Of a stretch of 64,000 nucleotides of DNA, positions 57,961 through 64,000 are shown piece after piece. The stretch is from the NCBI GenBank assembly GCA_013176395.1, contig JABMLP010000005.1, forward strand, positions 1,054,001 through 1,118,000, written 5' to 3'. This DNA comes from Venturia oleaginea (lineage: Eukaryota > Ascomycota > Dothideomycetes > Venturiales > Venturiaceae). How positions within the stretch are numbered: the stretch's first letter is position 1; each line of letters opens with the position of its first letter. A program made the translations under genes and the position numbers. The notes below the pieces were generated by a model, which was not told where the DNA came from, ran no database searches, and saw only the letters and a program-made list of their open reading frames with translations.

Positions 57961-58167
57961 ATGGAGAAAAGGCTCGTTATCCGCCTCGCGATACTGGTTT
58001 TCTTGGAGATGAGTATCGTCCTCAGGTATTTTGCAATTGCCGAAATGTATCGGGAATATCCTGATAGGGAGAGAGATCATATTGCTAGGGGTGTCAAGGA
58101 GCTGCAGGTTGAGGACTTCAAGAAGTTGTTGGGAGAATTTGAGAGGTGGGTAGATAGGGAGCGGTGA
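57961..58167 (+). CDS. Possible small membrane-anchored peptide
   Basis: 68 codons from ATG: a hydrophobic N terminus (LVIRLAILVFLEMSIVLRYF, one transmembrane segment) followed by a charged helix-like tail (EFERWVDRER end). It may also be one exon of a longer transcript or fortuitous. No family recognised. Confidence 0.25.
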   Translation: MEKRLVIRLAILVFLEMSIVLRYFAIAEMYREYPDRERDHIARGVKELQVEDFKKLLGEFERWVDRER

Positions 58168-58916
58168 GGGTGTTGGGTTCCGATGCGAATGGAGGAAAGG
58201 TGAGGTAGAATAAATTCCTAGCGTCTTGACTTTGATGGGATGTTCATGATAGGTGCAGGATGGGGAGTAAGTATTGGAATGATGGTGAGGCATGAATCTT
58301 TACATGAGTAACGGGCCATACTAAATCATGGATTCAGAAGGTAATGAGATCTCGGTGTGATACTTTCCTCCTAAGCCCAGAACCTCCTCACTTCCTCTGA
58401 CCCTCAATCTCCAAAGAAAACATTGCCAGCATCTAATCTGGTAAAATAGCCCTCGTGTTCAATATCCAATGTAAGTAAGCAGCCAGCCTCTTAACCGAGA
58501 TCACAAAGCATCAAAGCGTTTCAGCCCGAAATCGTCGGGCTGCAATGTTAGCGTTGCAATTGAGGCGGACTGTGCAAAATCGCAGATGAAATGCAGACAC
58601 TGTATTTCGAAACATAGGTACTGCAATTCTAGCGTGGTTTTGGTAGCGTCCTGAAACTGGCGTGGACTGTACTGAAAATCAGACGCTGGAACATTCTAGC
58701 GAAAAGAGAAATTCTGTAAGCGCCGTTGGAACTACTACCGTCCACGCTTCAATTGCAGCCGAGATCGCTTTACGAATAGGTCTCGTGGCGAGAGTAACTA
58801 ATGTCTGCAGACTACATCGGGTAATGTTAAGCAGGCGGTTGGGTGACCTGATCACTGTCATTTTTGATAGGAAAGGAAGCAATTAACCGACTTTCTAACA
58901 AACAGAGAGAAGGTCG

Positions 58917-58924
58917 TATATAAA
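58917..58924 (+). promoter_or_regulatory. TATA box of the 193-aa gene
   Basis: TATATAAA 115 bp before the ATG at 59039, in a clean pyrimidine/A-rich leader context. Confidence 0.45.
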
Positions 58925-59038
58925 CGGGATCACCCTTCAATGTTCTCTTCACCATAAACAGTCTTGTCTCAATTTTCTTGAGCTTAGATCCGACCACCAC
59001 CCATTAACCATCGAAAGAAAAAAAAAGCAAATTCCACC

Positions 59039-59620
59039 ATGTCTGCAAGTGACGAAGAGAGAGACCTCCCCGAAGGCCCCCTCGAATTCCTCTTCGGTGG
59101 CAGCAACAAATATGCCGAGCTAATTATATTTAATCTCCGATTTCGTCCAACCAGCATTGCCGACACCGAAGCTCTCTGGTACATCTTGCTGTCAAAGTAC
59201 TTTTCAGATAGTAGATACGATCAAATACGCAAAAACACAACACTAGCCGACGGTAGCACTCGGGGTTGCTTAAACATCTACCTCTCCGATGACGGAGGAC
59301 CTAGTCTCATACTTACCGTCCACATCAGCGCCCTGACTGACCCAGAAGATCCCATGATTAGATTCTGCACTACTGAGGCCGGTCAAGGCGCGATTAAGGG
59401 GAGCACTGTTTGTATCCAAGCTCTAGGTTTCAAGTTCAGGTGCTTCCGCTACACGATGCCTGAGAACAGTGGCGATCAGTGTGGATGGGAGGAGCTCAAA
59501 GCTGTGAAGGGTTTGATCGGGGAGGACATGGACGAGGAAGAGGATAGAGATGTCTTCGACTTGGAATACGAAAAGGATCAGGAGATCCTTGAGACGATTA
59601 TGATTTCTTTGCGTGTATGA
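59039..59620 (+). CDS. Uncharacterised 193-aa acidic protein
   Basis: A single-exon ATG-to-TGA frame with a well-placed TATA box. Acidic start (SASDEERDLPEGPLEFLFGG) and acidic end (GEDMDEEEDRDVFDLEYEKDQ in two parts). The middle (about 28-145) is a mixed alpha/beta-like segment with four Cys. No signal peptide or membrane segment. I recognise no family; codon pattern and context support it being a real gene. Confidence 0.6.
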   Translation: MSASDEERDLPEGPLEFLFGGSNKYAELIIFNLRFRPTSIADTEALWYILLSKYFSDSRYDQIRKNTTLADGSTRGCLNIYLSDDGGPSLILTVHISALTDPEDPMIRFCTTEAGQGAIKGSTVCIQALGFKFRCFRYTMPENSGDQCGWEELKAVKGLIGEDMDEEEDRDVFDLEYEKDQEILETIMISLRV

Positions 59621-60626
59621 AGCCACGGTAATTACACTAGTTTTAAGTAGATTACCTTCCTTGGCAGGATCTTTTGATGTATTCAACCCGTTTGAATAAT
59701 TCTAGTTACTGTTTATGTATTCAATTCAGTCGTTACCATCTATATTGGTTTGTGACCATATCTTCTTACATTGCGTCACTAGACGGTGTAGAATGGGGGG
59801 AGCATTCTTCCGACGCACCTAATAACGAAGATCCGTTTGAAGGGATGTAGGCCTGAGGAGTGAACTACAGGAAAATCTTGTTGTCATTGGTAGCTCGAAA
59901 TGCACCTTTCTGGCCATGTACTAAGAATTTTGGTCAGCATTAACAACTCTTGAGAGGAATCTTCCATGGCATACCTTGATTTGAAGTGATCCGAAGATAC
60001 TGCGATGAGAGGTGTGCTAATCGTAACAGCATTCCGAATGAATCTTTGTTGTACAAGTTACTATAGCAAGCTTGTAGTCACGGCTCTCAAGCTTGTCAAA
60101 CTTTGTCTTGCTTGCTTGCTCTTTATTATATACAGTCGAATGAAACAGTTCCTTCAGAAAGCGCAAATGACCTACCTGCACTATCACTCCACTCTTACTT
60201 CTCCAACCATCAAGCTGAGAACTCGACCTCAATTTCGCAGGCTTGATAAGCCTGACAAGGTGGTGCACAACTTGGGCAACAATAATAGTGGCGATATGCT
60301 ATTCTGTGAGAAGATGATAATGCGGTCAGGGTTCAGACTGAAAACTAGGATTTTTCTCATGGGATGAACAGAGTGACAAGTTTTTTGTTGGAAAAATACC
60401 TGGCCAGCGAGCTGCCTGTAGTCCTCAGTCTACATCATCATATCAGCAACTCACACAGAAATCCAAGGCTGGAAGACGACCATTTTGTCATTAAACATAT
60501 GCATATACAATTATGTGTATCCAACGGTCTCGCTAATCAATCAAAAAGGTTGACAGCAACGCCGCATCCAGTGCGTTCAACTCACATGCATACTTCCTGG
60601 TCGAACATTCCCCACCAAAGCGTATA
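59621..60626. other. Convergent intergenic, no supported gene
   Basis: 3' flanks of the 193-aa gene and the LCAT-like gene. Contains only short shadows. Confidence 0.5.
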
Positions 60627-63356
60627 TTACACACCACCTACCATGCCCATGCCAATGCCGGCCTTCCTCGCCGCCATAATCGCATTCAAGCACCGCCCAA
60701 CAGCTTCCAAATCTCCCAGAAGTGTGACATGGCCCCTCTCACTCGCGACAACGCCGCCTCTCACTGCACAGAAACCTGGCGGCAGCATAGCCGCTCGAGC
60801 AAGCACGACGCCATCTCCACTCGCAAAAGCGAGGTCATCGTATGCGTCAGCTCTTTTTATTCCATCTCTCCCATGAACTCTTGCTCCGTATACTGTGGGA
60901 TCGGATTTCCCGTAGATGACAGCCATAGGTGGGTATCGGTTTTCGCTGGCGTGGGATGGCGAAAAGGCAAGTTCTTGCTTAAAGATTTTGACTTCTTTGA
61001 GAGTGCGTGTGAGATATTCCAATGCCTTTTCGCGAGGAATGGAGCAATGCGTGGCCACGCTCGATTGTGTAGACTCATTATGTTCGGCTGGGTTGTTCCC
61101 TCCAATATGAGGTGTCATCCCTGTTGGCTTGCCACCCTCGGCGTGGGCCGCAGATTGAGCTGACTGTGCTGCGGAAGCAGCATGATCTTTGATGGCATCT
61201 TTCGCTTCTTGGCCGCTCCGGAACTGCTGGGAGTTGCGCTTGTTGGTGAAGGGAATAGAATCCATGACCGAACCGGGAACGACATTTGTCATAGAATGAA
61301 TGATGCTGTTGACGCGACCAGAATTTCTGGTCTGGACTGGTGGAAGTGGAGGGCTTATACAAGGTGACCACCTATATTTGATCCACTGCTCTACATCAAA
61401 GAAGTCGCATGGTAGCTCTTCTTTGGTGTCCTTGTCGATGAAGCATTTTCCATCAAGAGGCAGCAACGCGAAGCTGGTTCTTATTGTGAAATTGACCTGG
61501 GCGGTTAGGACTTTTGAGCTAAGCAATACGTCGTCTCCATTTCTTAATGGACCAAGGACGTTGACGCAACCTTCGTGGGGCGTGCCTGCGAAGATAACAC
61601 CTGCAAACAGATGTGGACTTCGGTTTATTACATGCCGTGTGATTAGGCCACCTAAGCTGTGGGCAATAACAATGGCGCCTCTCTTCTCGAGTGGTGTACT
61701 GGGCGCGTTGCATGGCAAAGTTTCAAGAAAGCGGTCGAGGTCTTGACTCAGACGGTGAGGACTTAATCTCCAATCATAACCATAATCGTGAATCCTCAGT
61801 TTCCCGTTCTGCGCATTGTCGCATGCGCGAAGTCTCTTGAACAGACGTTTAGACATGTCGACAGGGCCGATATGTGTTAGCATACCTGTGGAGATGATCT
61901 TTTCTGACATTCTCTCCTCGTCTTCATGATCAAGACCAACTTCAAGGTCCACCTTTCGAATATTAAGACCAACTTTGATGGGCACCCAAAGCCTTCGATG
62001 CGGTTCGTGGGCCTCTCGTAGGATAGAACCTCTGTACCCTCCAAGAATCACGACGTCACCCTCCAAATCCTCCAGCGCTTGGGCGAAATAAGGATGGGCA
62101 GCTTCGTTAGCCATGTTCATGCCTGTTGATGGTTTCGAACCTCGTTTCTGAGACTGTGGAAAGGTCGAACCACGTTTCGATTCCGAGGATGGTAGTTGAC
62201 TACGCCGCAAATTGAACGTAGGTGCGCGTGGAGAGTTGCCGTGATGGGACAGGCCACTTTTGGAACTTGAGGTCGCAAAGATTGAGGCAGGCCGTGGCAA
62301 CGACACGCGGAAGTTTGCATCCTGTATGCTATCTTTGAAGGCTTTGAAACGGCTATTAATCTGTTCAGACACGTTCTCGAATCTCGAATCGTCACCAAGC
62401 GACGACACCCTTGATAATGTCCCGTGTAGCAATAGTGAATCGTCAGACTTCGTCCTCTTCATCGTATGCTGCGGTTGCGGGTACGGCTGCGTTGGCGAAG
62501 GTGATGGTCGTTGGGAATCCTGACGCAAGTCTTCTTCGTTCGGCGAAAGTGATGCATCGCTGTCATCGTCCTTCAAGAGATGGCGGGATGAAGGTCTGAC
62601 CCGAGCAGTCAAATCAACCCACGACTCCTTCCTCCAAGCCGCTCCGTCACTCTGAGGTATATCATCTGACTGTTGCTGAGACCGTCGCTCCTGAAAGCCC
62701 CTTTCCTTTGAAAATATTTGCTCGTTCGCGCCATGGGTCTCCAAGGAGCTGGCGATCGCTGGCAAGTTGAAAATAGAAGATCTCATCCGTGAATCCTGAG
62801 GTCCTGAAGAAGATCTTTGCCTGCCTATTGTGAATCCTTTTTTCAATGTTGCACTTGAATCTCGGGATCTTTCGAAAAATCTAGGACCAGAACGCCATGG
62901 AGAAGGTAAATCATGAGCCGGTGACGTTGATGCTGTGTTGGCCTTATCACTACTTTGGAGTGGAGAATTCCTTCCGCTTTCCGGATCGGTGGCAGTTTCA
63001 CCATGGGATATATTGCGGATCTTCTGGGGTAGCCTATCTTCATTTCGAACAACGTGTTGATTTGAACTAGGAAGGTCTTGGAGATCATAACCATCGTTGA
63101 AGAAACCTCCGCGCTCTTCCATCGCAGCTGCCTTCTCTGCTGCTGGGGTTTTCGCTGATGCTAAATAAGTCTGTTGTCGACTGATGCTGACACCGATGGA
63201 TTGCGCAGGAAAGCCCGACTCGATCTCATCTTCAGAAGGCGTCCCGGCGCCATCAGAATCCGTGATTGGTTCATTATGCAATTTTTTCAATGTTGAGGTG
63301 GAGGATGATGATTCGTCGTGACTTTTAATATCATCGTCCAGGTAGACAGGATCCAT
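60627..63356 (-). CDS. LCAT-like lipase/acyltransferase (alpha/beta-hydrolase)
   Basis: Lipid-acting alpha/beta-hydrolase resembling lecithin:cholesterol acyltransferases of fungi. One long frame; from the ATG at 63356 it gives 909 aa, and an upstream in-frame ATG at 63515 would add 53 residues. Residues 1-430 are disordered and Ser-rich (SSSSTSTLKK, SRKSR-type stretches), as usual in fungal members. The catalytic part begins DVVILGGYRGSIL, then RLWVPIKVGLN, HDYGYDWRLSPH, and IVIAHSLGGLITRHVINR with nucleophile Ser567 in AHSLGG. A candidate acid residue is in AVIYGKSDPTVYG, and a candidate His in ERGHVTLLGD near the C terminus. No signal peptide; the C terminus is Gly/Met-rich. The reaction is probably lipase or acyl transfer. 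Confidence 0.85.
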   Translation of the reverse strand: MDPVYLDDDIKSHDESSSSTSTLKKLHNEPITDSDGAGTPSEDEIESGFPAQSIGVSISRQQTYLASAKTPAAEKAAAMEERGGFFNDGYDLQDLPSSNQHVVRNEDRLPQKIRNISHGETATDPESGRNSPLQSSDKANTASTSPAHDLPSPWRSGPRFFERSRDSSATLKKGFTIGRQRSSSGPQDSRMRSSIFNLPAIASSLETHGANEQIFSKERGFQERRSQQQSDDIPQSDGAAWRKESWVDLTARVRPSSRHLLKDDDSDASLSPNEEDLRQDSQRPSPSPTQPYPQPQHTMKRTKSDDSLLLHGTLSRVSSLGDDSRFENVSEQINSRFKAFKDSIQDANFRVSLPRPASIFATSSSKSGLSHHGNSPRAPTFNLRRSQLPSSESKRGSTFPQSQKRGSKPSTGMNMANEAAHPYFAQALEDLEGDVVILGGYRGSILREAHEPHRRLWVPIKVGLNIRKVDLEVGLDHEDEERMSEKIISTGMLTHIGPVDMSKRLFKRLRACDNAQNGKLRIHDYGYDWRLSPHRLSQDLDRFLETLPCNAPSTPLEKRGAIVIAHSLGGLITRHVINRSPHLFAGVIFAGTPHEGCVNVLGPLRNGDDVLLSSKVLTAQVNFTIRTSFALLPLDGKCFIDKDTKEELPCDFFDVEQWIKYRWSPCISPPLPPVQTRNSGRVNSIIHSMTNVVPGSVMDSIPFTNKRNSQQFRSGQEAKDAIKDHAASAAQSAQSAAHAEGGKPTGMTPHIGGNNPAEHNESTQSSVATHCSIPREKALEYLTRTLKEVKIFKQELAFSPSHASENRYPPMAVIYGKSDPTVYGARVHGRDGIKRADAYDDLAFASGDGVVLARAAMLPPGFCAVRGGVVASERGHVTLLGDLEAVGRCLNAIMAARKAGIGMGMVGGV

Positions 63357-64000
63357 GATTCGGCATTGATGAGGGATTGTAAAGACTGGAGGAGCGAGGA
63401 TGAGTAAGAAAAGGTGACAGGCAGTCACTGCGGAAGCTGATGGAAGTGGTGGATTATCTTCGAGGCGAGGCTCACATGTTTCAGAAGGAAGGTTCCTCCC
63501 CTTCAATTCCTCCATGAGGTCATCGTCAATATCTTAGCGGTATGAAAAATACAAAACACTAACCTGTTATGGTAATTGTTCAATTCTCGCCTTCCAATCA
63601 TTGTGTTCCGGAATCATCTCTCCGTAGTGTCAAGAATCAAGCTTTGTGATAGTTTCCATTCAGCTGGCTCTATTGCGACAAAGCTTTGAACCGTCGAAAT
63701 CTCTACAACACTTACGCTCAGAAATGTATCAACCTCGTTACCGGAAGGCATTGACCAGAGTAGATCGTTTGCTGGTGATGCTTTTCGGTGCCTGAGAACA
63801 GCAGAGCTCAGCCTGAGTCCTGAGTCGTGTATGCCGTACAGTAATGATCCTCAGTTGCCGGCACTGCCGTTGGGTTGCTTATGCCGTACGATAGTCTGAC
63901 TCTATCTGGCTCAAACCATGTGCACAGCAAACAATCTTCCCTGTACTATAAGTTCCGAGCCGAGCAACGTCTGTCAAATTCTGACCGCTAGGCCATGCTG
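63357..64000. other. 5' region of the LCAT-like gene and right window edge
   Basis: Includes the possible 53-codon N-terminal extension (to 63515). Beyond it I see no supported gene up to the edge. A short repeat of TGCCGTACxxTA type occurs at about 63830 and 63882. Confidence 0.45.

Larger units (their letters stand above)
57445..59038. other. Intergenic, one possible micro-ORF
   Basis: Mostly noncoding. A TATATAAA box lies at the right end for the gene at 59039. The only frame with protein-like character is 57961-58167. Confidence 0.5.

Overview
The window is nuclear DNA of a filamentous ascomycete (Pezizomycotina). The genes are split by short GT-AG introns, mostly 45-190 bp. The families are typically fungal: a fungal BTB protein, a TRK-type potassium transporter, an AA11-like oxidase, CPS1/DIP2, a GT71 mannosyltransferase, a vWA-Hint protein and a Fet3-type multicopper oxidase. 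I cannot fix the order from sequence alone; a leotiomycete or sordariomycete would fit. There are no prokaryotic features, rRNA genes or CRISPR arrays, and I recognised no tRNA gene.

Layout: 1-183 is the tail of a gene cut by the window edge. 1.1-4.5 kb holds a BTB-like gene and a secreted alpha/beta-hydrolase, both on the minus strand. 4.86-8.09 kb holds two nearly identical 1.6-kb repeats, each with its own target-site duplication and a TCAA-type tail; they read as two separate insertions of a non-autonomous non-LTR-like element. 9.3-16.4 kb carries an AA11-like LPMO, a decayed 2EXR/F-box-type gene, orotidine-5'-phosphate decarboxylase and a LigB/DODA-type dioxygenase. 17.6-23.5 kb carries the K+ transporter, a short-chain dehydrogenase and an OSGIN-like flavoprotein in divergent arrangement. 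23.8-26.8 kb pairs a gutted MFS sugar-transporter remnant with a GH127 beta-L-arabinofuranosidase. 27.4-33.7 kb is one very large CPS1/DIP2-type double adenylation-domain gene. It is followed by a peroxisomal acyl-CoA thioesterase, a second decayed F-box-like gene, a glycine/glutamine-rich secreted protein with Kex2-type sites, a cysteine-rich small secreted peptide, a large unknown protein, a Thr-rich small secreted protein and a single-pass membrane protein. 48-57.5 kb has the vWA-Hint protein (with a 15-nt microexon), the ferroxidase-like oxidase, a class II aldolase-like enzyme and a GT71 mannosyltransferase. The right end carries an unknown 193-aa protein and an LCAT-like lipase/acyltransferase.

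There is no obvious biosynthetic gene cluster. The shared themes are secretion and cell surface (LPMO, hydrolase, GH127, GQ-rich protein, cysteine-rich peptide, oxidase, GT71) and ordinary metabolism (URA3-type enzyme, TesB thioesterase, K+ uptake). The accessory character lies in the retroelement pair, three pseudogenes whose lesions include candidate C-to-T/G-to-A changes, and the small secreted proteins. Exon joins were worked out by hand from splice motifs and phase; each gene model stated as complete sums to a whole number of codons.
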